Assembly (NCBI RefSeq): GCF_900101115.1
Contig: NZ_FNFU01000002.1
Coordinates: forward strand, 148,689 to 212,688
From: Cryobacterium psychrotolerans
GTDB lineage: Bacteria > Actinomycetota > Actinomycetes > Actinomycetales > Microbacteriaceae
Direction of reading: 5' to 3'
DNA length: 64,000 nucleotides
Made by a program: the position numbers and the translations under genes. Shown here piece by piece: positions 36,781 through 45,189 of the stretch. The first letter of the stretch is position 1, and the number at the start of each line of letters is the position of its first letter. Below the pieces are notes generated by a model. It saw only the letters and a program-made list of their open reading frames with translations, did not search any database and was not told the origin of the DNA.

Positions 36781-37500
36781 ATGACTTCTTCCTCACGCGG
36801 CCCGCAGGAGGGGACCCTGCCGAGGCGCCGCGACGCCAGGCAAAACCGGGACCGGCTGATCACCGAGGCGCGGGCGATGATCGCCCAGAACGGCGTCGAC
36901 GCGTCCCTCGAGGAGATCGCCCGCCGCTCCGACGTCGGCGTGGCCACGCTGTACCGTAACTTCCCGACCAGGGACGACCTCGTGCGCGCCCTCTACGACA
37001 TCGCCCTCGCCCAGCTGGAGACCGTCCGCGAGGAAGTCGTTGCCGCGCCGAGCGCGTGGGACGGCGTCGTCGTCTATGCGGAGCGCGTCGCCGAGTGGCT
37101 CGTCGCCGACCCCTCGCTGCCGCACATCCTCAAGCGGATGGCCGCGGTCGACCCGTCCGCGCAGCCCGCCGCCGAATTCGGCAAGTTCATCGCGTCGCTC
37201 GTCGCCCAGGCCAAGCGCGACGGGGAGCTTCGCGCCGACGTCGAGACCGTCGACCTGGCCCTGCTCGTGACGCTGGTCGGCTCACTCGGCTCGCTCGGCG
37301 ACGGCTATGCCGGCCAGTGGCGGCGCCAGCTCGGGATCGTGCTCGACGGCCTGCGCGAACCCGCCCGTGACCGCCCGAAGCTGCCGGGCAGGCCGCTGAG
37401 CCCGAACGAATTCCAGGCGACCGTGCACGGCCTGTCGCGCCGGGCCAGGCGGGTCGCATCCCGCCGCTCCGGCTCGGCGAAAGGAAACGGGGCCCGATGA
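36781..37500 (+). CDS. TetR-family regulator
   Basis: The 239-residue protein has an N-terminal helix-turn-helix (about residues 21-66: RDRLITEARAMIAQNGVDASLEEIARRSDVGVATLYRNFPTRDDLV, here named by its flanks only) and a helical ligand domain with a TetR_C-type WLVADPSLPHILKRMAA segment. The Arg/Ser-rich tail after residue 215 is unusual. It is divergent from the kyn operon, which it may control, and its stop overlaps the ATG of a LacI regulator (ATGA). Two regulators of different families in one transcript is uncommon. Confidence 0.85.
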   Translation: MTSSSRGPQEGTLPRRRDARQNRDRLITEARAMIAQNGVDASLEEIARRSDVGVATLYRNFPTRDDLVRALYDIALAQLETVREEVVAAPSAWDGVVVYAERVAEWLVADPSLPHILKRMAAVDPSAQPAAEFGKFIASLVAQAKRDGELRADVETVDLALLVTLVGSLGSLGDGYAGQWRRQLGIVLDGLREPARDRPKLPGRPLSPNEFQATVHGLSRRARRVASRRSGSAKGNGAR

Positions 37501-38588
37501 AGCCGCCCACCGTCTACGACGTCGCCGCGCATGCGGGCGTGTCGATTGCGACGGTCTCCCGGGTGCTTCGTCGTCCCGATGATGTACGCGCATCCACACG
37601 CGAGCACGTCCTGGCCACGGTGCGGGAGCTCGGCTACGTGCCGAGCGCCAGCGCCCGAAGCCTCGCGGCCCGGCGCACGGGAGTGCTCGGCCTGTACTTC
37701 CCCGGGTTCGACGCGATGGAGGAGCTGGACGAGGCCGAGTTCAACCAGTCGGAGCCGGTGAACGTCATCGTCGACATGCCCGACTCGGGTGAGGTGCGCC
37801 CGCCCAACCTGTACTTCGACGAGGTGCTGCGGGGGAGTGAGCTCGAGGCCTGGCGCCGCGGCTTCGCGCTCCTGGTGGGCGTCGGCCGCGGGACGAACCC
37901 GGAGGAGATGGTCAGCGACATCGCCGGCCGCGTCGACGGGATGGCGGTGCTCGCCCGAAGCGTCCCCGACGCGCTGCTCGACCATATCTCCCGGAGGATA
38001 CCCATCGTGCTCGTCGCCGGCCCCCGCCGCGGCGACAACTTCGACCATGTGAGCGTCAGCAACGTCGAAGGCATGCGCACCCTGACCGAACACCTGATCG
38101 ACCGGCACGGCGTGCGGGCTCCCGTCTTCATCGGCGGCCCGGTCGATTCCCCGGATGACGCGGAGCGGTACGAGGGATTCGTCCAGGCCCTGGCCGCCCG
38201 GGACATCGACCCCGCCGCCCTCCCGATGCTGCGCGGAGACTTCTCGCGGATGCAGGCGCGCTCCATCGCCGAAGGTCTGGTGGCGGCTGGCGAGTTGCCC
38301 CGCGCCGTGGTGTGCTCCAACGACCAGATGGCCCTCGGTGTGCTCGACGTGCTGCGACGGCGCGGCATCCGCGTGCCGGAGGATGTCATCGTGACCGGTT
38401 TCGACGGGATCGAGGCCGGCCGGCAGTCGACGCCTCGGCTGACCACCGTGCACCAGCCGATGGTCGACCTCGGCCGGGCAGCGGTCCGGGCGATGCTCAG
38501 CCGGCTCGACAAGCGCGACCAGCCGCCCATCTCGCTGCGCCTGCCCGTGCAGGTGCTGCTGAGGGAAAGCTCCGAGGGGTCCGCCTAG
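37497..38588 (+). CDS. LacI-family regulator of the beta-glucoside operon
   Basis: The 363-residue repressor has the LacI helix-turn-helix TVYDVAAHAGVSIATVSRVL at residues 4-23, the hinge helix SASARSLAARR, and a periplasmic-binding-protein-like sensor domain ending ISLRLPVQVLLRES. The GTG/ATG overlap couples it to the TetR gene. The nearest sugar operon begins 246 bases downstream, and a 14-base LacI-type palindrome overlaps its -10 box. Its inducer is therefore probably a beta-glucoside or cellodextrin. Confidence 0.9.
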   Translation: MKPPTVYDVAAHAGVSIATVSRVLRRPDDVRASTREHVLATVRELGYVPSASARSLAARRTGVLGLYFPGFDAMEELDEAEFNQSEPVNVIVDMPDSGEVRPPNLYFDEVLRGSELEAWRRGFALLVGVGRGTNPEEMVSDIAGRVDGMAVLARSVPDALLDHISRRIPIVLVAGPRRGDNFDHVSVSNVEGMRTLTEHLIDRHGVRAPVFIGGPVDSPDDAERYEGFVQALAARDIDPAALPMLRGDFSRMQARSIAEGLVAAGELPRAVVCSNDQMALGVLDVLRRRGIRVPEDVIVTGFDGIEAGRQSTPRLTTVHQPMVDLGRAAVRAMLSRLDKRDQPPISLRLPVQVLLRESSEGSA

Positions 38589-38608
38589 CCTGGCAGGCGC
38601 CTTCGCGT

Positions 38609-38665
38609 TGAGATGCGGACAAAGTACCCTCATGGCCCCAACGAAGGTACTTTGTCCGCAACTCA
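38609..38665. terminator. Palindrome, family C, after the LacI gene
   Basis: TGCGGACAAAGTACC and GGTACTTTGTCCGCA arms form a perfect 15-base inverted repeat with a short core. It separates the regulator transcript from the sugar operon. Confidence 0.72.
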
Positions 38666-38714
38666 GCGGGAGCGGGCTCCTGGCGAGGGGATGGTTCCTC
38701 GCGCGAGAAATGAC

Positions 38715-38743
38715 TTGACTCGCTGAATGTATGCGCTTACACT
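38715..38743 (+). promoter_or_regulatory. Promoter of the beta-glucoside operon with overlapping LacI operator
   Basis: TTGACT (38715-38720) and TACACT (38738-38743) are 17 bases apart, a good sigma-70-type promoter. TGTATGCGCTTACA (38728-38741) is a LacI-type palindrome with one mismatched pair, lying across the spacer and -10 box, so bound repressor would block polymerase. Confidence 0.75.
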
Positions 38744-38834
38744 CAATGTCACTCGCTTTGCGCGCTCCTGTTCCCGGCAGGACGTCGGCCGCAGCAGCCC
38801 CAGTCAACGACGACACGAAGGAAGTTCCACTGCA

Positions 38835-40496
38835 ATGAAGCATCTGAGAGGGCGCATCACCCGCACGGCCCTGGCCGTAATCGGGGTGACTGCAGTGCTG
38901 GCAACCAGCGCCTGCAGTATCGACGTCAAGAACAAGGCAAACAACGACGCTCCGGCGAGTGACGGCTCCCTGCTCGTCGCCGCCGACAACGGCTCCCCCA
39001 CGTTCGAGAAGAACTTCAACCCGTTCTCCCCGAGCAAGCGCGTGGCCACCACCTACATGTACGAGCCGCTCCAGGTCATCAACACCCTCGACGGCAAGGC
39101 GACGCCGTTCCTGGCCACGGGCAACACCCTGCCCGACGCGCAGACCGTCGTCTACGACATCCGCACCGGCGTGAAGTGGTCAGACGGCACAGCGTTCACC
39201 GCCGCCGACGTGGCCTTCACGTTCAACCTGATCAAGGCCACCCCGGCCCTGGACGTGCAGGGCGCCTGGCAGCACATCAAGAGCCTCGAGGTCAAGGACG
39301 ACACGGTCGTCTTCCACCTCAAGGCGGAGGATGTCCCGGCCGTCGCCATCATCAACCAGCAGCTCATCGTTCCGGAGCACATCTGGAAGGACGTCAAGGA
39401 CCCGCTGACCTTCACCAACGAGGAGCCCGTCGCCAGCGGCCCCTACGTGCTCGACAAGTTCAGCCCGAACGAGTACACGCTGAAGAAGAACAAGGACTAC
39501 TGGCAGGCCGACAAGGTCGCCGTCGACAAGCTCGTGCTGCCCGCGGCCAACAGCCAGCTCGACGTCGTCAACAACGGCTACGACTGGGCCTACGCGTTCA
39601 TGACCGACGTCGAAGGCACCTGGGTCAACGCCGACAAGCAGCACAACAGCTACTGGTTCCCCCCGGGCGGCACGATCGCCCTGCTCCCGAACCTGACCAA
39701 GGCGCCCTTCAACGACCTCGACTTCCGTGAGGGACTGAGCTTCGCGCTCGACCGCGACAAGATCGCCGTGGATGCCGAGCAGGGTTACGTGGAGGCGGCC
39801 GGCCAGTCCGGTCTGCTGCTGCCCAACCAGGAGGAATGGCTGAGCGAGGACCTGCCGAACAGCGGGGCCATCGGCCAGGACACCGAGAAGGCGCTTGCCG
39901 CCTTCGAGAAGGCGGGCTACACGAAGAAGGGCGACAAGCTCGTCGACAAGGCCGGCAAGCAGCTCAAGATCACGATCACGACCGCCAACGGGTACACCGA
40001 CTGGCTGCAGGGACTGCAGACGGTCCAGGCGCAGCTCGGCAAGCTCGGGATCGACGTCAAGCTCAGCCAGCCGCAGCCGGCCGCATACTACAAGGCCCTC
40101 AACAACGGTGACTTCGACATCGCGATCACCGGCTTCGGTGGCACCGGCAGCGTCTTCGAGGACTTCAACCGCCTGCTGAACAGCGAGTTCGCGACCCCGG
40201 TCGGAACCTCGACCACCGCGAACTTCCAGCGCTTCACTGACCCGAAGGTCGACGCCCTGCTGGCCGACCTCAAGGCAGCCACCGGCGAGGAAGAGCAGAA
40301 GCAGATCGCCGCGGAGCTCCAGGGCGTCGTGTACGAGCAGCTCCCCGTGATCAGCATGTTCTATGGCGGACTCTGGGGTCTCTACAGCGACAAGAACTTC
40401 ACCGGCTGGCCCACCGAGGACAACGCATACGCGCCGCCGAACACGTGGAACTCGACGCCGTTGCTCATCCTGACCAACCTGAAAAAGGCTTCCTAG
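38835..40496 (+). CDS. Family 5 (DppA/OppA-type) solute-binding lipoprotein for beta-glucosides
   Basis: The 553-residue lipoprotein has a signal peptide with lipobox TSAC (Cys27) and an SBP_bac_5 fold: the MYEPLQVINTLDGKATPFLA block near residue 75, VVYDIRTGVKWSDGTAFTAADVAFTFNLIK and ASGPYVLDKFSPNEYTLKKN. Although the family is named for peptides, members bind cellobiose and other oligosaccharides (CbtA type). The LacI regulator and GH1 enzyme in the same locus favour a sugar. ATG 38835 follows GAAGGAAG by nine bases. A GC-rich hairpin after the stop may raise its level over the permeases. Confidence 0.85.
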   Translation: MKHLRGRITRTALAVIGVTAVLATSACSIDVKNKANNDAPASDGSLLVAADNGSPTFEKNFNPFSPSKRVATTYMYEPLQVINTLDGKATPFLATGNTLPDAQTVVYDIRTGVKWSDGTAFTAADVAFTFNLIKATPALDVQGAWQHIKSLEVKDDTVVFHLKAEDVPAVAIINQQLIVPEHIWKDVKDPLTFTNEEPVASGPYVLDKFSPNEYTLKKNKDYWQADKVAVDKLVLPAANSQLDVVNNGYDWAYAFMTDVEGTWVNADKQHNSYWFPPGGTIALLPNLTKAPFNDLDFREGLSFALDRDKIAVDAEQGYVEAAGQSGLLLPNQEEWLSEDLPNSGAIGQDTEKALAAFEKAGYTKKGDKLVDKAGKQLKITITTANGYTDWLQGLQTVQAQLGKLGIDVKLSQPQPAAYYKALNNGDFDIAITGFGGTGSVFEDFNRLLNSEFATPVGTSTTANFQRFTDPKVDALLADLKAATGEEEQKQIAAELQGVVYEQLPVISMFYGGLWGLYSDKNFTGWPTEDNAYAPPNTWNSTPLLILTNLKKAS

Positions 40497-40511
40497 CCCT
40501 TTCGGCCTGAC

Positions 40512-40546
40512 GCGCGGGCGGGGCGGTTGCCCTGTCCCGCCCGCGC
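40512..40546 (+). terminator. Intra-operon hairpin after the binding-protein gene
   Basis: GCGCGGGCGGG and CCCGCCCGCGC form an 11-base perfect stem with a 13-base loop, 15 bases after the binding-protein stop. No U-run follows. It probably attenuates read-through or stabilises the upstream message. Confidence 0.65.
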
Positions 40547-40612
40547 TGCCGGCCTCCCGTTTCCTCGATTCACCGGCCTCACCGCCAGACTCCAGAACGA
40601 AAGGAGATCGCC

Positions 40613-41593
40613 GTGCGCTTTGTGCTCAACAAGGTCGGGCTGCTCGCGCTCACGCTGTGGGCAGCGATCACGCTGAACTTCCTGCTCCCCAGGCTCATGC
40701 CCGGGTCGCCCGCCGACGCCGCGCTCGCCAAGCTCGCGCAGAACGGCCCGGTCAGCCCCGCCACCAAGGCCGCCGTCGAGGCCCAGCTGGGCGTGCCGAC
40801 CGGCAGCATGTGGGAGCAGTACCTGAGTTACCTGGGCAGTGTCGCCCGCTTCGACTTCGGCGTCTCCTATACCTTCTTCCCGCAGAGCGTCGCCGGACTC
40901 GTCACCGCCGCCCTGCCGTGGACCATCATCCTGGTCGGGCTCGTCACGATCATCGCCTTCATCTTCGGCACGCTGCTGGGCGTGCTCGCCGCCTGGAAGC
41001 GGGGCACCTGGCTCGACACGCTGCCCACCGTCGGCGGCACCTTCGCCAGCGCCTTCCCGTACTTCTGGACCGCACTGCTGCTGGTCTTCTTCCTCGGCTA
41101 CGTCGGCGGGTGGTTCCCCACCTCCGGCGCTTTCAGCCGATCGGCGACGCCCGAGTTCTCGCTCGCCTTCGTGGGCGACGCGCTGTACCACGCGATCCTG
41201 CCGGCCACGACGATCCTGATCACCTCCCTCGGCGGCTGGATCCTCGGGATGCGCAGCACCATGATCAACACGCTCGGCGAGGACTATGTCACCTTCGCCG
41301 AGGCGAACGGCCTGCGCCCGCGCACCGTCGCGCTGCGCTACGCGGCCCGGAACGCCATTCTGCCGAACCTCACGTCCTTCGGGCTCGCGCTCGGCGCCGT
41401 CGTCGGCGGTTCGCTGCTCGTCGAGCGGGTCTTCGCCTACCCGGGCGTCGGTTACCTGCTCTACACGGCGGTGACCAACCAGGACTACCCACTCATGCAG
41501 GCTCTGTTCCTGATCATCACGATCAGCGTGCTGCTGGCCAACTTCATTGTCGACATCCTGTACGGCATCCTGGACCCGAGGACACGGCGATGA
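40613..41593 (+). CDS. ABC permease (DppB type)
   Basis: The 326-residue permease has six helices and the BPD_transp_1 EAA loop EDYVTFAEANGLRPRTVALRYAARNAILP (named by its ends) before the last helices. The N-terminal LNKVGLLALTLWAAITLNFLLPRLMPGSP is typical of DppB. It forms the channel with the next gene. GTG 40613 has an AAAGGAG site. Its stop overlaps the next ATG (ATGA). Confidence 0.9.
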   Translation: MRFVLNKVGLLALTLWAAITLNFLLPRLMPGSPADAALAKLAQNGPVSPATKAAVEAQLGVPTGSMWEQYLSYLGSVARFDFGVSYTFFPQSVAGLVTAALPWTIILVGLVTIIAFIFGTLLGVLAAWKRGTWLDTLPTVGGTFASAFPYFWTALLLVFFLGYVGGWFPTSGAFSRSATPEFSLAFVGDALYHAILPATTILITSLGGWILGMRSTMINTLGEDYVTFAEANGLRPRTVALRYAARNAILPNLTSFGLALGAVVGGSLLVERVFAYPGVGYLLYTAVTNQDYPLMQALFLIITISVLLANFIVDILYGILDPRTRR

Positions 41594-42522
41594 CATCCAC
41601 GAACACGTCCACCGCGCTGGCGAACCGGGGCGTCCCGGCCGAGATCGACGGTCCGGCCAATCCGCTTCGCGTCGTCTGGCGGGCCATCGCGACGATCTGG
41701 AGCGTCCCCAAGGCGCGCATCGGCGTCGTGCTCCTCGGCGCTTTCATCGCCCTGGCCGTCTTCGCCCCGCTGATCGCGCCGTACAGCGCCACCGACAACA
41801 GCTTCGGCCGCAGCGAAGACATGAGCGCGGCCCACTGGCTGGGCACGACCGCCGCCGGGCAGGATGTCCTGTCCCAGATCATCTGGGGCGCGCGGGTCTC
41901 CGTCTTCGTCGGTTTCGCCGCCGGGATCTTCGCCACGCTCATCGCCGTGCTGGTCGGCCTGAGCTGGGGCTACATCCGCACGGTCGCCGGAGACGTGATC
42001 AACTTCGTGGTCAACCTCTTCCTCGTGATCCCGGCGCTGCCGCTGATGATCGTGATCGCCGCGTACCTGCAGAACGGCGGCATCGGGATGATCATCCTCG
42101 TTGTCGTGATCACCGGCTGGGCGTCCGGCGCCCGGGTGCTCCGGTCGCAGACGCAGTCGCTGCGCTCGCGGGACTTCGTCACCGCCGCCGTGTTCAGCGG
42201 CGAGAGCCCCGGCCGGGTCGTGTTCCGGGAGATCCTGCCGAACATGACCTCGCTGATCGTGACGAACTTCTTCGCCGCGGCGACCGCCGCGATCCTCGCC
42301 GAGGCCGGGCTGGAGTTCCTCGGCCTCGGCGACACGACCATCGTCAGCTGGGGCACCATGCTCTTCTGGGCGCAGAACAGCAACGCCCTGCTGACCGGCC
42401 AGTGGATCGTGCTCTTCGCCCCCGGCCTCTGCATCTCCCTGCTCGCCACCTCGCTGAGCCTGATCAACTTCGGCGTCGACGGGCTGAGCAATCCGCGCCT
42501 CCGGGAAGGAGCCTCACGATGA
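41590..42522 (+). CDS. ABC permease (DppC type)
   Basis: The 310-residue permease has the DppC N-terminal helix (GVVLLGAFIALAVFAPLIAPY), the HWLGTTAAGQDVLSQIIWGARVS segment and an EAA-type loop RSRDFVTAAVFSGESPGRVVFREILPN (named by its ends). It dimerises with the DppB-type subunit. ATG 41590 overlaps the previous stop, and its own stop overlaps the ATPase gene start, so the operon is continuously coupled. Confidence 0.9.
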   Translation: MTSTNTSTALANRGVPAEIDGPANPLRVVWRAIATIWSVPKARIGVVLLGAFIALAVFAPLIAPYSATDNSFGRSEDMSAAHWLGTTAAGQDVLSQIIWGARVSVFVGFAAGIFATLIAVLVGLSWGYIRTVAGDVINFVVNLFLVIPALPLMIVIAAYLQNGGIGMIILVVVITGWASGARVLRSQTQSLRSRDFVTAAVFSGESPGRVVFREILPNMTSLIVTNFFAAATAAILAEAGLEFLGLGDTTIVSWGTMLFWAQNSNALLTGQWIVLFAPGLCISLLATSLSLINFGVDGLSNPRLREGASR

Positions 42523-44261
42523 GCCTCATGAGCGTTCGTGACCTGTCCGTCGTCTACGCGTCGAAGGGCGCCGAACGCGTCTACGCGGTCAAGGACGTCT
42601 CCTTCGACCTGCAGCCGGGCGAGTTCGTCGGCCTCGTCGGCGAGTCCGGTTCCGGCAAGTCCACCCTCGGCTTCGCGCTGACCCGGCTGTCCAAGCCGCC
42701 GGCGATGATCGGCGGCGGCAGCATCCTCTTCGACGGCGTCGACATCGCCGAGATGGACCCCAAAGCCGTGCGCGTGCAGCGCCAGGGCGGCTTCGCCATG
42801 GTGCTGCAGTCCGGGATGAACGCGCTGAACCCCGTGCGCAGCATCCGGAACCACTTCTTCGACATCTTCGAGGCGCACGGCCACGTTGCCAAACGCGACC
42901 GCGAGGCCCGTGCGCAGGAGCTCGCCGGCAAGGTGGAGCTGCCGGGCAGCGTGCTCGACCGGTTCCCGGGGGAGCTCTCCGGCGGGATGCGGCAGCGCGT
43001 CTCGATCGCGCTGGCGCTCTCGCTCGAACCGCGGCTGATGGTGTTCGATGAGCCGACCACGGCCCTCGACGTGCTCGTGCAGCACGCCGTGATGGACACC
43101 ATTCGCGAGCTGCAGAAGTCCATGGGCTTCACCGCCGTGCTGATCAGCCACGACCTCGGCATCGTGCTCGAGGTCACCGAGCGGGTCATGGTCATGCACG
43201 AGGGCCAGATCGTCGAGGATGCGTCCTCGGCGGACATCCTGAACGCTCCGCAGCACGAGTACACCCGAATGCTGCTCAGCCACTACGGCGACCCGCGCGC
43301 GGAGGTCGTCGAGGTGCCGGGGCTCGCGTCGCGCGGCTCGCTCCGCGCCTCGGTGGTCGAGCCGGTCGAGCCGGTCGAGCCGGTCGAGACCATCGAGCTT
43401 GCCCCGACTCCTGCACCAACCCACGCGCCCGCGCGCACCCGGGAGGGCCGCGCCGCGCACCAGGCGATCGTCGTGTCCGGCGTCTCCAAGCTGTACCCGC
43501 GGCCGAGCCGCGCCGACCAGCCGGTGCTGGCCGTCGACGACGTGTCGTTCACCCTCGAACCGGGAGCGTCGATGGCGCTCGTCGGAGCGAGCGGCAGCGG
43601 CAAGAGCACGATCGCGAAGATGATCACCGGGATCGAGCATCCGACCTCTGGCACCATCACCTTCGGCGACCTCCAGATCGACAAGGTCAAGCGCCGGGGG
43701 CTCAAGAGCCTGCACCGCGAGGTGCAGATGGTGTTCCAGGACCCGTACGCGGCGCTGAACCCGCTGCACACCGTCGAGTACACGCTCACCCGACCGGTCG
43801 TGAACTACTCGGGGCTGCGCGGCCGCGACGCCAGGCGCCGCGTGCTCGAACTGCTCGAAACCGTCGGCCTGACCCCGGTCGAACAGTTCGCGGCCCGTTT
43901 GCCGCACCAGCTCTCCGGCGGCCAGCGCCAGCGCGTCGTGATCGCCAGGGCGCTCGCCAGCGACCCGCAGGTGATCATCGCCGACGAGCCCGTGTCGATG
44001 CTCGACGTGTCCTTGCGCGCCGGACTGCTCGCCCTGCTCGAGGGCCTGCGCGAAACCTGGGGCGTGAGCATGCTCTACATCACCCACGACCTGCTGAGCG
44101 CGCGGCTGGTCACCGACCAGATCATGGTGCTCAACAAGGGCGCGGTCGTCGAATCCGGCAATACGGCATCCGTGCTGCAGAACCCCCAGCACGACTACAC
44201 GGTCCGGTTGCTCGACGCGATCCCCAACCCCGGCCGGAGAACCCCAGGCGGCTCGGCATGA
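42519..44261 (+). CDS. Fused double ABC ATPase (DppD-DppF type)
   Basis: The 580-residue protein contains two complete ATPase domains. The first has Walker A GESGSGKST (residues 41-49), signature LSGGMRQRVSIA and FDEPTTALD; the second has GASGSGKST (about 355-363), signature LSGGQRQRVVIA and ADEPVSMLD. Both show the oligopeptide/dipeptide-type C-terminal HEYTRMLL or HDYTVRLL element. A linker of about 35 residues with VEP repeats and Pro/Ala tracts joins them. One polypeptide thus replaces the usual DppD and DppF pair. It overlaps both neighbouring genes by four bases. Confidence 0.92.
   Translation: MSLMSVRDLSVVYASKGAERVYAVKDVSFDLQPGEFVGLVGESGSGKSTLGFALTRLSKPPAMIGGGSILFDGVDIAEMDPKAVRVQRQGGFAMVLQSGMNALNPVRSIRNHFFDIFEAHGHVAKRDREARAQELAGKVELPGSVLDRFPGELSGGMRQRVSIALALSLEPRLMVFDEPTTALDVLVQHAVMDTIRELQKSMGFTAVLISHDLGIVLEVTERVMVMHEGQIVEDASSADILNAPQHEYTRMLLSHYGDPRAEVVEVPGLASRGSLRASVVEPVEPVEPVETIELAPTPAPTHAPARTREGRAAHQAIVVSGVSKLYPRPSRADQPVLAVDDVSFTLEPGASMALVGASGSGKSTIAKMITGIEHPTSGTITFGDLQIDKVKRRGLKSLHREVQMVFQDPYAALNPLHTVEYTLTRPVVNYSGLRGRDARRRVLELLETVGLTPVEQFAARLPHQLSGGQRQRVVIARALASDPQVIIADEPVSMLDVSLRAGLLALLEGLRETWGVSMLYITHDLLSARLVTDQIMVLNKGAVVESGNTASVLQNPQHDYTVRLLDAIPNPGRRTPGGSA
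43356..43391 (+). repeat. 9-base GTCGAGCCG tandem repeat in the ATPase linker
   Basis: Three GTCGAGCCG units and a fourth variant encode the VEP repeats of the linker. The unit resembles the GGTCGAGC words of the intergenic family F elements. Confidence 0.7.
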
Positions 44262-45178
44262 CGCCCGAGTACGCCCCGACCGACCCCTTCGGGCGGATGC
44301 CCGTGCCGAGCGGTGTGGAGGTCGTGGCGCTGTCCCTTCCGGTCGGGCTCCTGACCGCGCTGCACGCGCGGCCGGTCGGCGCCCCTCGGGGCGTGGTGCT
44401 CTTCGTGCCCGGCTTCACCGGGTCGAAGGAGGACTTCCTCGATTTCCTGCCGCTCGTCGCGGCCGAGGGCTGGGAGGCCTGGGCGTACAGCCAGCGCGGG
44501 CAGGCGGACTCCGTCGCCCCGGTCGGCGTCGACGAGTACAGCCTGGACGCGTACGCCGGTGACCTGCTCGCCGTCGCGCGTCAGGTGGGCCAGGGCCGGC
44601 CGGTGCACCTCGTCGGGCACAGCTTCGGCGGAATCGTGGCGCGCGCCGCCGCGATCGCCTCGCCGGCACTCTTCGCCGACATCACGCTGCTCTGCTCCGG
44701 CCCGCACGGCTGGCCGCGACGCAACGCGAAGAACGCGGCCCTGGTGCGGGCGAAAGGATCGGCCGCCTGGTGGGACCGGGACAACCCGCTCCTCGTCGGC
44801 CGGCCCGACGAGGAGCTCACCGCCGACCAGGCGTTCAGGCGGCTGCGCCTGGCGCGCACCAGCGACGAGAACCTCCTCGGCGCCATCCGCATTCTCGCCG
44901 ACGAGACCGACACGACCGTCGACCTGGCGGCAACCGCGCTCCCGGTGCTGGTCGCCCACGGCGTCGACGACGCCGCCTGGCCGCAGGACTGGCAACGCGC
45001 CATGGCCGCCCGGCTGGACGCGCCCTACCTGGTCATCCCCGGAGCCGCACACTCGCCGCAGCGCGAGAACCCCGGCGCGACCGCCGCCGTGCTCCACGAC
45101 TTCTGGGGGCGCCCGGCGCCCGCAGCGCCCGACCCCACCGACAGCAGGGCACGCCCGGAACCCGGGCAGCCCAGATGA
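44258..45178 (+). CDS. Alpha/beta hydrolase
   Basis: The 306-residue hydrolase has the nucleophile elbow GHSFGG (Ser at about residue 128), an acid in VAHGVDDAAWP and the catalytic His in PGAAHSPQRE. The oxyanion segment is FVPGFTGSKED. It is coupled at both ends within the beta-glucoside operon. It may remove an acyl or ester group from imported plant glycosides, or act on the released aglycone. No signal peptide is seen, so it acts in the cytosol. Confidence 0.83.
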   Translation: MTPEYAPTDPFGRMPVPSGVEVVALSLPVGLLTALHARPVGAPRGVVLFVPGFTGSKEDFLDFLPLVAAEGWEAWAYSQRGQADSVAPVGVDEYSLDAYAGDLLAVARQVGQGRPVHLVGHSFGGIVARAAAIASPALFADITLLCSGPHGWPRRNAKNAALVRAKGSAAWWDRDNPLLVGRPDEELTADQAFRRLRLARTSDENLLGAIRILADETDTTVDLAATALPVLVAHGVDDAAWPQDWQRAMAARLDAPYLVIPGAAHSPQRENPGATAAVLHDFWGRPAPAAPDPTDSRARPEPGQPR

Positions 45179-45189
45179 CAAGGAGCACC

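Noticed and set aside
41970-44192. Long minus-strand open frame opposite the ABC genes
   Set aside because: It mirrors the permease and ATPase codons in a shifted frame and has a low-complexity composition. The plus-strand proteins have full Walker and signature motifs.
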